From Thamnocephalis sphaerospora (lineage: Eukaryota; Zoopagomycota; Zoopagomycetes; Zoopagales; Sigmoideomycetaceae), in NCBI GenBank assembly GCA_003614735.1, contig KZ992636.1:1-24886 (forward strand): a DNA stretch of 24,886 nucleotides, read 5' to 3'. The translations under genes were made by a program, and so were the position numbers. The notes under the pieces are model-generated. The model did not search any database. It saw only the letters and a list, made by a program, of their open reading frames with translations, and was not told the DNA's origin. Shown piece by piece: positions 16,323-24,886 of the stretch (position 1 is its first letter; each line of letters begins with the position of its first letter).

Positions 16323-17870
16323 ATGCTGTTCATGTACAGGTGCCTCTGCCTTTGTTTTCTTGTACCCGCCTGTGCGCTGCTAGTGCAACACAGTGCCAAT
16401 GCACAGGAGATTGCACCGCAGCTGGTGGTCCTGGAAAAGGCGCCCGCATCTGCTCAAGCGCAGTCGGCCATTGGCAAAGTTACAGCCGCACATGCCAACC
16501 ATCGAGACTCGTCGGCTATCATTGAGATTGGGGCGCTACGTGTACTGCCGGCTCATATGACGATTGCCGAGTCACAGAGTCTAGCGCGGATGCATGGCGT
16601 AAAATACATTGCGCCCGAGATGGCCGTAACCGCCTATGGCGAGGCCAGCATGGCCCCAGTCAAGGTGAGCAGCCAAGAGACGACTTTGTATGATGACGAC
16701 GCTCACCAGGAGACTAGCGTACCAGTGTAGCCGAGTCCGCGCTATCGTTGTACAATATCACGGCCTATCCAGACCATGACGGCACGGGCATCACCATCTA
16801 TCTGCTTGATACGTAAGTGCGTGGCAACGTGCGTACGGCCAGTACACCGTTGACAAAAGCGTATGATGCTGGGAGTTTAGTGGCGTTGATGTCTATCACA
16901 CTGATCTGCATGGACGCGCAAACTGGGCCTTCAATGCCGTCAACAATGCTGACTATGACGAAAGTGGCCACGGCACCGCCGTTGCCGGACTGCTTGTTGG
17001 CGAGCGCTTTGGCTTTGCCAAGGGCGCCCGCATCATCTCGGCCAAGGTACTCGACGCGCACGGTACTGGTACCGTCGAATGGCTGCTACGTGGCCTCGAG
17101 TTTGTCTACAAGGCGCACATCTCGTCCGGAGAGAAACGCGCCATCATCAAGTAAGCAAAGCTGGACGTCTGCCGCGTCTGTTGCTAGGTTTCTGATCCTC
17201 CCTGGTGCTGCCACAGTCTGTCTCTAGGTGCCAGTGAGAATCCTCTGCTAAACGACGCGGTCACCGAGGTGACCAAGGCTGGTATTGTTGTGGTGGTAGG
17301 TGTGGCAGCACGCTGACAAAGCACCGACTCGCTGCTCAGATGCAAATGGCGTAGGCTGCTGCGGGCAATGGTGACCAGCACGGTCGCGGCCTGGATGCCT
17401 GCGGATTTTCGCCGGCTAATGCGCCCGATGCCATTACCGTCGGTGCCACTGATGTGCAGGCGCGCTTTGCCGAGTTCTCAAACTACGGTACGTGTGTCCA
17501 TGTCCTGGCACCAGGCTCCCACATCCACAGCATCTCCCGCAACAACAACACCAAGATGATGCGCTCGGGCACTAGCTTCTCAGCACCCGTTGTGAGCGGC
17601 TTGATAGCGCGTATACTTGCACAGGATCCAACCACGACAACCGAGCCCAATCAGATCCGCCAACGCGTGCGAGATGTGGCGGCCAAGGGTGTCGTGCACG
17701 GTGAACTGCGTGGGACGCCAAACGAGCTCATTTACTCGCAGGTGCAGCGCATGTACAGCAGCTCTGATAGCGGCTGCAGATGCGCGGCATGCACGATGGC
17801 CATCGGTGGCAGTATCTTAACCGCTACGCTAGTCACTGTACTGGCTTACAGCGCATGGTCAGGCTACTAG
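16323..17870 (+). CDS. Subtilase 1: secreted S8 serine protease, five exons
   Basis: Exons are 16323-16664, 16718-16812, 16881-17150, 17217-17295 and 17355-17870, giving 433 residues. The signal peptide is MLFMYRCLCLCFLVPACALL... ending near ANA. An inhibitor-I9-like prodomain (about 35-110) follows, then the catalytic domain. Asp145 is in YLLDTGV, His176 in SGHGTAVAGL, the oxyanion Asn267 in AAAGNGD and Ser336 in SGTSFSAP. Two conserved cysteines (DACGFSP and NYGTCV) would form the cerevisin-type disulfide. The end is a Cys-rich GCRCAAC followed by a hydrophobic tail. The first intron has an alternative acceptor, but only the one ending at 16717 aligns the next exon with the paralogues. The WxLxRI motif that begins the mature domain in the others is replaced by RTSVAESA. 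It is the most diverged copy but still catalytically complete. The start could also be the ATG at 16332. Confidence 0.88.
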
Positions 17871-18155
17871 GATCCGTCTGGCCACGCTCGAGCGCCGCCA
17901 TGATCAGCCTATGCTCACTCTGCTTGACACAAATTGCATGGACCGACACGTTGCCACGCTCTGTGGTCGGCACAACCTATCGACCAATTCCTACAGGTCG
18001 CTCAAGCGGTTGCTAATCGAGTTCACGGACAAGAGACAAATGAACCCTAGACGCACCATCATGTCGTCACGTACACTGTCCTGCTCCACGTCGCCCGCAC
18101 ATTCTGTACTCAACCAACACATAGTACTCTGTTCACGTTTGCTTACGCTGCCCAA

Positions 18156-18190
<35 letters not shown>

Positions 18191-18525
18191 CAAACGCTTG
18201 ACACCGACGTTCTCGGGTTGCTTTGGAGCCAGCGGAAACATATGTGCGGCTGAGCGAGACGGGCCTCGCTATCCGCCGAGTACAAGGTCGTGGCGTGCTC
18301 TCTTATAGCTTTGTCGAGCGTGCCATGGCCATCGGCATACGGGCCAGCTTCCAGTGATCACCGCACCACCTCCTGCTTGCTTGTTTGCTCACCTTTTCGC
18401 TCAACTAAACCCGTTCACTGCCTACCAACGTTCTTTCTGCCAACCTCAGTCCTACCCTCTTGCGGGACCATCACCGCTGTCCCACCTATCCTGGCTGTTT
18501 ATATCGCTCGCTGCACCTTACGCTC
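17871..18525. other. Spacer between subtilases 1 and 2
   Basis: The spacer contains a (GT)15 microsatellite and pyrimidine-rich sequence before subtilase 2. There is a TATATC near 18500. No gene was recognised. Confidence 0.4.
18159..18188 (+). repeat. (GT)15 microsatellite
   Basis: A perfect GT dinucleotide tract in the spacer between subtilases 1 and 2. It is a potential Z-DNA former and length-polymorphic site. Confidence 0.9.
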
Positions 18526-20097
18526 ATGGTGGGCGTTTGTAAAAGCCTATGGGCACCATGGGCCATCTGTCTGGCTATCCTCTCCATACCAGCCGTTCTT
18601 TCCTCGCATGCCAATGACGCGCATCTCATTATACTCAAAGATCGTCCGTCGGCTAGCGCGCTAAAGTCGTTACATGGCCAGCTGCTCAAGGCCGACGATG
18701 CATCGGTACATGCATCCGGTGCCGACCAAACCATTCCCGATGCGCAAGTCATTAGCATTGGCGATCTGCACATCATCCCCGCCAAGCTGGAAAAGAGCAA
18801 AGTAAAGGACTGGGAGCAGCGACAGGATGTACACTCGGTGGAGACCGACATTCCCGTACGCGTATTCCAAGGCGCCCTCCAGACTCAGTCCAATCCGCCA
18901 ACTTGGGTAGGCAAATCACTTGAAGCCAGATATGCGTCCTTGCTAACGCTACTCGCGGACAGGCTTTGGAGCGTATCGACCAGCGTAACCTGCCGCTCGA
19001 CAACCAGTACACCTATCCCGTGAGCGCTGGCGAAGGCGTGACCGTCTATGTAATTGATACGTATGTGGTACTTTGCTCGCAGTCACATTAGACTATTTGC
19101 TAACGTTAGCCTCAGAGGGATTGCACTCAGCAATCCGCAGTTTGGTGGTCGCGCCACCTGGGGCACCACCACCATCGATGGTGCGCCCAATGCAGACGAC
19201 AATGGCCATGGCACGTTTGTGGCTGGCCTCATTGGCAGCAGCGGGTATGGCGTGGCCAAGCGGGTCAATATGGTGGCGGTCAAGGTGCGTGTTGCGATAG
19301 AACACCACGTGTGCTGCAGACTGATACCACCCACGTGCTCGCCTAGTCACTGGACATGAATGGCGAAGGCTACCTCAGTGATGTACTGCGTGGAATGGAA
19401 TGGACGCTCAACAACTACCGAGGTCGTAGCGACAAGCGCGCCATCGTCAACATGTCGCTGGGACTGGTGCGCAGTCGCGTCATGAACCTGGCCGTGGCCG
19501 AGCTGAATCGAGCCGGTCTACTGATTGTCGTAAGTGCGCCAGCGGAGTGAGAATGGCTTGTCCAGCCGATGGTTGACAACCTAACGATGCATGCAGGCGG
19601 CAGCTGGCAACGGCGATGCCCTTGGACGTGCCGAGAATGCCTGCGATTATTCGCCTGCATCGGCCGACGAAGCACTTACCGTAGGCGCCACCGACCGCAA
19701 CGACACAGTGCCTGCCTGGTCCAACTACGGTAACTGTGTAAGCATACTGGCACCGGGCAATGAAATACGGAGTCTCGACTATATGGCCCCAGATGGATCC
19801 TACGTTGACTCGGGTACCAGCTTCTCCGCACCACTTGTCACTGGCGTTGGCGCGCTAGCCCTGGGCCTAAGCAATCAAGCGGTCGACCCGGGCCAGCTCA
19901 AATCGTTCCTTCTCAGCATATCGACGCGCGATGTTATCCAGGGCAATCTAAGAGGCACGCCTAACCAGCTGCTCTACAACCGAGTCGACGTAATTCGCCT
20001 CTCCTCCCAAGGCACCAGCGGACATCGTACTTCAGTGGTCCGCCTTAGCGTAGCAGCACTGGTCGTGGCGCTGACCGTATGGGCGTTTATCGTATAA
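18526..20097 (+). CDS. Subtilase 2: secreted S8 serine protease, five exons
   Basis: Exons are 18526-18906, 18963-19060, 19116-19284, 19347-19529 and 19597-20097, giving 443 residues. Introns are 55-67 bp with clear GT...AG ends, and the second has a GCTAAC branch motif. A signal peptide (to about SSHA, 29) is followed by an I9-like prodomain starting DAHLIILKDRP, then NPPTW|ALERID at the prodomain-to-mature boundary. Asp159 is in VIDTGI, His191 in NGHGTFVAGL, Asn282 in AAGNGD and Ser352 in SGTSFSAPLVTG. The His usually found a few residues after the catalytic Asp (HxxL/F) is Asn here (SNPQF). The C-terminus is a short Ser/Thr/Gly linker and the hydrophobic tail RLSVAALVVALTVWAFIV, resembling a GPI-anchor signal or tail anchor. 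The prodomain should inhibit and fold the enzyme in the ER and be cut off autocatalytically. Substrate is unknown. Confidence 0.9.
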
Positions 20098-20640
20098 CTT
20101 TCTTCTCTAGCCGGCCTGCGCTTGGATCCTCTGTGTCTGCATGCCAAGTCTTCTTCTCTTCTTGCCGCATGTACCTTGTGTGCTTTGAATATACTGCGGT
20201 TCCTCGCATGGAGCATCTCCTACTCCCGAAATAGCACAGGCCATACATGGCACATGCAAGGATACCCGTTCCTCCAACCTAACACCGCCTCTTCTTTTCT
20301 CTACCATTACCACACCCACTGCTTCCCCCACGCCTTCCTACGTTGCGTGGCCTTCCACGACTTTCTCTGTGCTGCATTCCGCTGGACGCTGGCCTGCGCT
20401 GTCCATAGCACTTTGTGTGCGTGCTCCACCGTACACGCAACCACGTCCACCGCCCTTCCTGGCTTGGCCTCGGCTAGCCTGCACTTGCCGTTCTGACATC
20501 TCAAGCCACCACCGCATTGCGCTTGTCGCTTCTTCGCCTATCGTAGGATTCGGCCTGCATCACCAACACCCGCCTACGCTTCCTTCCTCACGTTGCGTTC
20601 AGTGGTACTCGGCCACGTCGCTTTTTGCATCCTAGTCAGC
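20098..20640. other. Spacer between subtilases 2 and 3
   Basis: This C/T-rich spacer serves as 3' flank and promoter. The ORFs on both strands are short and lack features. No TATA box or RNA gene was recognised. Confidence 0.4.
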
Positions 20641-22008
20641 ATGCTTTTTTTTCCCACCACGTCCAAGTCGGTAGGCTGGACGGCGCTGCTATGTGCCACG
20701 GCGCTGCTCACCAGCATGGCTGCCCACGGCAGTAATGCCAATGTCACCGAGGATATCGTGGCTGCATTGCCCGGCTTCTCGGCCGACGAGCTCAAAGCCA
20801 CCATAGAGGACCAGATTGTCGTTTTCAACGGAGAACACACGACTGAAATACAGTCGGCACTAGGTCGCGCACTTACCGGCGCTCTCGTCAAGCTAGGCCA
20901 GCTAGGCATGGCCCTGGGTCGGTTCGACGGTAAAGTGCTAGAGCCGCTCATCAAAAGCGGTATCATAAAGTACGTCGAGCCGGACCACCCGGTGCGTGCC
21001 AATGATGCCGCCAGCGGCGTGCAAGAGGCACCGTCCAACTGGGGACTGGCGCGCATCGACAAACGCCGCTTTCCGCTACAAAACACTTTCCATTATCCCA
21101 AGAGCGCCGGCAGCGGCGTCACCGTCTACATCCTCGACACGGGCGTAAACACAGCGCACGGCGATCTAGGTGGACGTGCCAAGTTTGGCGTCGATGTAAT
21201 CAGCAACGATGTTACCACCGACGACAATGGCCATGGCACCTTTGTGGCAGGCCTTGTTGGGGGCAAAAACTTTGGCGTCGCAAAGTCGTGTTCTATGGTT
21301 TCGGTCAAGACGTTGGATTCTCAAGGATCTGCTCCCAGCAGCAAAGTCATCCGTGCTATTCAGTATGTGATTGACCAGCATCAAAAGAGCGAAACTAAAA
21401 AGACCATCATCAACCTGTCGCTGGATGCGCCTCGTTCGCGTGCGCTCAACGATGCCATTGCTCAGGCTACGCAGCAAAACATCACCATTGTAGTGGCAGC
21501 CGGCAATGGCGACGACAAGGGCGTACCGCAGGATGCATGCAACTACTCGCCTTCGTCGGCTTCCTCCAGCCTGCCCGTGATTACCGTCGGTGCTGTCGAT
21601 AAAAACGACAAGGTAGCATCGTTTTCGAATTACGGCAAGTGTGTGACGCTGCTGGCACCAGGCACCAATCTCGCTTCCATTTCCAACAAAAGCCCCACCT
21701 CCAGCGCTGTACTCAGCGGTACCTCCTTTGCCGCTCCGCTGGTCACTGGCTTTGCTGCGCTGATTATGGCCGACAGTGATACGCTGTTGTCGCCGGCCGA
21801 AATCAAAGAGCAGATTGTCAGCTATGCCACCAGCGGCATCATATCAGGTCTCAAGAGCGACGGCACGCCTAATGCACTGCTCTTTGGCAATCTGGTGGCC
21901 GCCAAGGCCGGTCTGGACGCTTCTTCAGCACCCGCTCGCTTCGGCTGGCCGTCGCTGGCGGTTGGAGCAGCAATGCTACTGAGCATGACCACCTGGCAAC
22001 TCTTGTGA
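20641..22008 (+). CDS. Subtilase 3: secreted S8 serine protease, intronless copy
   Basis: A single open frame of 455 residues covers the whole protein. The frame is open 16 codons upstream, but the first ATG is at 20641 and starts a good signal peptide (hydrophobic GWTALLCATALLTSMAA). The prodomain spans about 50-120 and ends ...IKYVEPDHPV, close to the I9 consensus. The mature domain begins APSNWGLARID. Asp166 is in YILDTGV, His198 in NGHGTFVAGL, Asn289 in VAAGNGD and Ser362 in SGTSFAAPLVTG. Cysteines in DACNYSP and NYGKCV are the conserved pair. The tail SSAPARFGWPSLAVGAAML... is hydrophobic to the end, like a GPI-anchor signal. Every position where copies 1, 2 and 4 have an intron is continuous coding sequence here, pointing to complete intron loss. 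This is the most canonical copy of the four. Confidence 0.95.
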   Translation: MLFFPTTSKSVGWTALLCATALLTSMAAHGSNANVTEDIVAALPGFSADELKATIEDQIVVFNGEHTTEIQSALGRALTGALVKLGQLGMALGRFDGKVLEPLIKSGIIKYVEPDHPVRANDAASGVQEAPSNWGLARIDKRRFPLQNTFHYPKSAGSGVTVYILDTGVNTAHGDLGGRAKFGVDVISNDVTTDDNGHGTFVAGLVGGKNFGVAKSCSMVSVKTLDSQGSAPSSKVIRAIQYVIDQHQKSETKKTIINLSLDAPRSRALNDAIAQATQQNITIVVAAGNGDDKGVPQDACNYSPSSASSSLPVITVGAVDKNDKVASFSNYGKCVTLLAPGTNLASISNKSPTSSAVLSGTSFAAPLVTGFAALIMADSDTLLSPAEIKEQIVSYATSGIISGLKSDGTPNALLFGNLVAAKAGLDASSAPARFGWPSLAVGAAMLLSMTTWQLL

Positions 22009-22098
22009 TGACCGCTGAACATCAGTCATGAGCGCGTTTCTTGTCGTGTTTCGCCCGCAGCAAGCATGTTTGCAACGTTGTCTCGGGCCACTTCGTCT

Positions 22099-22377
22099 CT
22101 ATCTCTCTACCCCTCCTATCCCTATTTCGAAAACTACGACCAGCCAGGCCGATGATGCTTGACTTGTGATACACGCTGGCTCGTCTATTCTTTGAACAAT
22201 GTTTTCCAATTTACGACTGCGCGTCTGGATGCGACCCATGTAGCAGCCCAGCGACGATGCACTGCAGCCGGCGGTCCGCTGCAGCTGCTCAGCAACGTGT
22301 GCATATGAGCGGCGTATTGTAGACCCACGCATTGGACGACGCTTCGTTCTATCCTTGCTCAACCAAGTTGCCGTCAT
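22099..22377 (-). CDS. Possible small protein on the opposite strand between subtilases 3 and 4
   Basis: A 92-residue ATG-initiated ORF lies in the 505-bp spacer. Residues about 20-70 (RRSYAHVAEQLQR ... RIQTRSRKLENIVQRID) could form an amphipathic, coiled-coil-like helix, the reason I list it. The C-terminal part is hydrophobic and unremarkable. No family was recognised, and it has no visible promoter. It could be a chance ORF opposite the subtilase 4 promoter. Confidence 0.2.
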   Translation of the reverse strand: MTATWLSKDRTKRRPMRGSTIRRSYAHVAEQLQRTAGCSASSLGCYMGRIQTRSRKLENIVQRIDEPACITSQASSAWLVVVFEIGIGGVER

Positions 22378-22513
22378 CGCCGCCTTCGTTTGTACGAATG
22401 AGACGGACCGCCTATTGCCGCCACCGCCTCGTCAATAATACCCTTTGCCCTGTCGCCTTTACGCTTACCGTTCTCTTTGCTTTTTCCTAGACGCTACTTG
22501 TTTTGGTCTGAAA

Positions 22514-24102
22514 ATGCTGCGTGTAATTTGGCCGCAGCTCAGGGCGCGCTCGGCCGTCCAGGCACGCGCACTCTGGTGGCATTGCCTGGTCCTGGTAGGC
22601 TGTCTGAGCGTGTACGCGTGGGCTACGCCGCTGGACGACTCGTCCAATCTGGTGCGCGGCATTCAAGACACCGTGGAGCGGCTCACTGACCAACTCAGTC
22701 CTGCCCATGAGACGCGCAAACTCATCATCTTTAAACAAAACCCACACGCAAGCGAACTGGAACAGTATGGCATGCAGCTGCTGTCACTGCTGGACATGCG
22801 CTATGCCGTGGGGAGATTTCCGCAGACGCTCGTGGACCAGCTACAGCAGCGCGGTCTCATTGACTGGGTGGAAACTGACCAGGCCGTCAAAGTGGCAATA
22901 GGACCGCCAGCAGTGCAGAATGCTCCTCCCAACTGGGTAAGCACATGTGCAGCGTAGCGTCGTGGATCTGTTTAGCATGCGCTCACGATGATCATGAGCC
23001 ATCTAGGGACTGGACCGCATTGACCAGCACGAGTTGCCCTTGGACCAGCAGTACCACTATCCAGCCTCAGGCGGCGCTGGTGTAAAGGTGTACGTTGTAG
23101 ACACGGGCATCAACGTTGACCATGAAGATCTGCAAGGTCGCGCGCAATGGGGCGCAAACGTAGGCCAGTCGGCAGGCAGTTTGACCGTAGACGAGCAAGG
23201 TCATGGTACTTTTGTCGCGGGCATCGTGGCTGGCACACGCTATGGCGTCGCCAAGAATGCCACTGTGATTGCCGTCAAAGTACTAGACCACCAGGGACTA
23301 GGAACAACCAGCGACGTACTACGAGGTCTAAGCTGGGTATTGGACCAGCATCTGGCTGCTGATCATCAAAAGACCGTCGTCAAGTAAGTGCAACGGTTGG
23401 CAATGGTGGCAGTGGGAGCTGCAGCAGTAGCAGCATTGAAAGCTCATGGTGTGCATATTGGTCAGTCTCTCGCTTGGCTCCACCTACACGCGTGCCACCA
23501 ACATGGCCGTTGAACAGGTGATCAAAGCTGGCATTGTAGTCGTGGTAGGTGGCCATAGAGCAGCGGACCTATTGGCAGTAGCTCACCCATTGCGCCGGTC
23601 GTAGGTGGCAGCAGGCAATGGTAATGAGAATCTAGTGCCGCAGAATGCATGCGACTACTCGCCATCTTCGTCGGAACATGTCATTACCGTCGGTGCTACC
23701 GATCCAAACGACAAATTTGCCTCCTTTTCCAACTATGGCCGCTGCGTATCGATCATGGCGCCCGGTATTCAGGTGACTTCGCTGTCCAGCGCCAACAACA
23801 CTGGCACCGTTTCCATGAGCGGCACATCGTTTGCAGCTCCGCATGTCACGGGTGTGGTGGCGCTTCTCCTGGGCGAAGCTGGTCCTATGCCGCCTGCCGA
23901 GGTGAAGCAGCGACTGATGAATGCTGCGACGCAGGGCAGCATCAAGGGCCTACTCGCTGGCGACGGCACGCCGAATCTCCTTCTTTACAGTGCTGTCGAT
24001 ATGTCACCTTCGCGATCAGGCGCGTCACACACCTGGCCAATGCCACTTTGGCCATTGTCGCCGCTGCTACTGCTGGTGGTCAACTTACTGCGCCTCGGCT
24101 AA
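22514..24102 (+). CDS. Subtilase 4: secreted S8 serine protease, four exons
   Basis: Exons are 22514-22936, 23007-23383, 23466-23544 and 23605-24102, giving 458 residues. A basic N-terminus and hydrophobic WHCLVLVGCLSVYAWA form the signal peptide. The prodomain runs from about KLIIFKQNPHAS to LIDWVETDQAVKV. The mature domain starts at APPNW|GLDRID across intron 1. Asp173 is in YVVDTGI, His207 in QGHGTFVAGI, Asn298 in VAAGNGN and Ser368 in SGTSFAAPHVTG. The conserved cysteines are in NACDYSP and NYGRCV. The C-terminal tail after SRSGASHTW is very hydrophobic (LSPLLLLVVNLLRLG), again like a GPI-anchor signal. The 79-bp exon 3 has exactly the length and phases of exon 4 of subtilase 1. It lacks the two introns that copy 2 carries around the catalytic Asp/His region. 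Confidence 0.9.
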
Positions 24103-24103
24103 G

Positions 24104-24132
24104 CCTCCTCCTCCTCCTCCTCCTCCTCCTCC
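24104..24132 (+). repeat. (CCT)n trinucleotide repeat
   Basis: A CCT run directly after the subtilase 4 stop codon, in its 3'-UTR. Confidence 0.85.
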
Positions 24133-24696
24133 CGTACCTTTGCGTGCCGTTTGTGTTTCCATATTTACCTGCAGCACAATCCAGACATTTGTAGTGATGT
24201 AGTCTTTTACGTGCCAATAGAAGCGACATAGTGACTCAGCCGCCATTGCCGTGTAACGTGCCAATGGCCGCTGTTTATTCTCGGTTATGCCTGGGCAAGC
24301 ACAGCGTGAGCGGATGCATCCTCCTCTTGGCTAGCGCTACTCTTTTCCTCCAACATTCAGCTCATCCGCCGGTGCGTCTTGTCCAGTGCACTGTACCCTC
24401 TGCCTGTTGACTGCTTGTGGATCTTTGGGACTATTAAGGCGCCGCCACGGCCACGCAGTGTCCGCCACCACTCTGTTTTCACCTTTTTCTCACCCAACCC
24501 GGCGTAACCAGACAGGCTATTGTCCAAGCGCACGGTAAGCGCTGGGCTCCTATGGCGGCTGCGATGACTGGCATGGTCGGGACAGAGCAACGGCCAGTGT
24601 GTCTGTGCAATTTCAGGCAGATGACGCGGACAGCATGGCGAAACTTGGAGTGGCAGCTGATACTTGCTTGCGTAGGCACGCTTACGGTACTGCAGC
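24133..24696. other. 3' flank of subtilase 4 and possible promoter of the next gene
   Basis: No gene is convincing here. The 10-mer ACGTGCCAAT, which includes a CCAAT box, occurs twice (24209-24218 and 24256-24265) and could be promoter elements of a gene at the right edge. Confidence 0.3.
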
Positions 24697-24886
24697 ATGT
24701 TTCCGGGCGCACAATACAATGCCACCTACGGCAAACCGCCAAAGAAGCAGCAGCAGCAGCAGCAGCAGCCTCCGTATGGTGGTCAAAAAGGCGATAGAAA
24801 AGGCAAGGCGGGGCCGCACTCGTGGCGATAGCCTCAAGCGGCAATGCCCCTAGCACCGTCCAGGCAGGCGACGTGAAGCTAATGCG
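24697..24886 (+). CDS. Possible 5' end of a gene running off the right edge, with polyglutamine tract
   Basis: From the ATG at 24697 a frame reads MFPGAQYNATYGKPPKK, then seven Gln (CAG repeat at 24748-24768) and PPYGGQKGDRKGK, a composition like a low-complexity N-terminus. It stops at 24829-24831. In another frame the last 55 bases read SSGNAPSTVQAGDVKLM, which looks coding, so an intron between the two is likely. The exact donor and acceptor could not be chosen. The protein is unidentified and truncated by the window. Confidence 0.25.
24748..24768 (+). repeat. (CAG)7 trinucleotide repeat
   Basis: Seven perfect CAG units; in the frame of the possible right-edge gene they encode seven glutamines. 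Confidence 0.85.

Noticed and set aside
16688-16700. ATGATGA box C-like sequence inside the first subtilase 1 intron
   Set aside because: The intron is only 53 bp and has no box D, so it cannot hold a snoRNA.
21166-21477. 103-codon minus-strand ORF inside subtilase 3
   Set aside because: It is an antisense shadow of the conserved catalytic domain.
1-24886. Transposons, CRISPR arrays, viral genes or bacterial-type operons
   Set aside because: No transposase, integrase or reverse transcriptase motifs, no terminal repeats and no regularly spaced repeats were seen; the gene structure is eukaryotic throughout.

Overview
This window is fungal nuclear DNA. The evidence is a 1278-residue Zn2Cys6 transcription factor (a fungus-specific class), GT-AG introns of about 53-229 bp, TACTAAC-like branch points and fungal-type secreted subtilases. 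GC-rich third positions, compact spacing and the mix of families would fit an early-diverging fungus, but the lineage cannot be fixed from sequence alone. All exon joins are my own reading of splice sites and reading frames, not computed alignments.

Left part (1-5200). The 3' part of a zeta-class glutathione transferase/maleylacetoacetate isomerase gene (+) converges on a gene for a membrane-anchored double-psi beta-barrel (expansin/barwin-like) protein (-). Next is a RAD6-type ubiquitin-conjugating enzyme (-). Divergent from it is a transcript with no usable open frame whose introns carry box C/D snoRNAs. One is clearly U14: both 18S-complementary elements are present. A second has an 8-bp perfect external stem, and a third is only a candidate. 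This looks like a non-coding snoRNA host gene.

Middle part (5200-13750). A very long single-exon Zn2Cys6 regulator (-) is followed by about 4.7 kb with little obvious coding. Within it I can assemble two weaker minus-strand genes: a three-exon small membrane protein (11424-10648) and a TATA-preceded ORF with a signal peptide (12109-11648).

Right part (13750-24886). A two-exon F-box/WD40 protein (seven WD repeats, an SCF substrate receptor) is followed by a tandem array of four subtilase genes, all on + and all with an intact Asp-His-Ser triad. Each has a signal peptide, an inhibitor-like prodomain, an S8 proteinase K/cerevisin-type catalytic domain and a C-terminal hydrophobic tail that resembles a GPI-anchor signal. 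Introns occupy five homologous positions in different combinations: copies 1 and 2 have four, copy 4 has three and copy 3 none. The right edge may hold the start of another gene with a polyglutamine tract.

The most interesting points are the U14-containing host gene and the subtilase array with its mosaic intron loss and predicted surface anchoring. Two of the genes (RAD6-like E2 and F-box/WD40) belong to the ubiquitin system, but nothing indicates that the window is one functional cluster.
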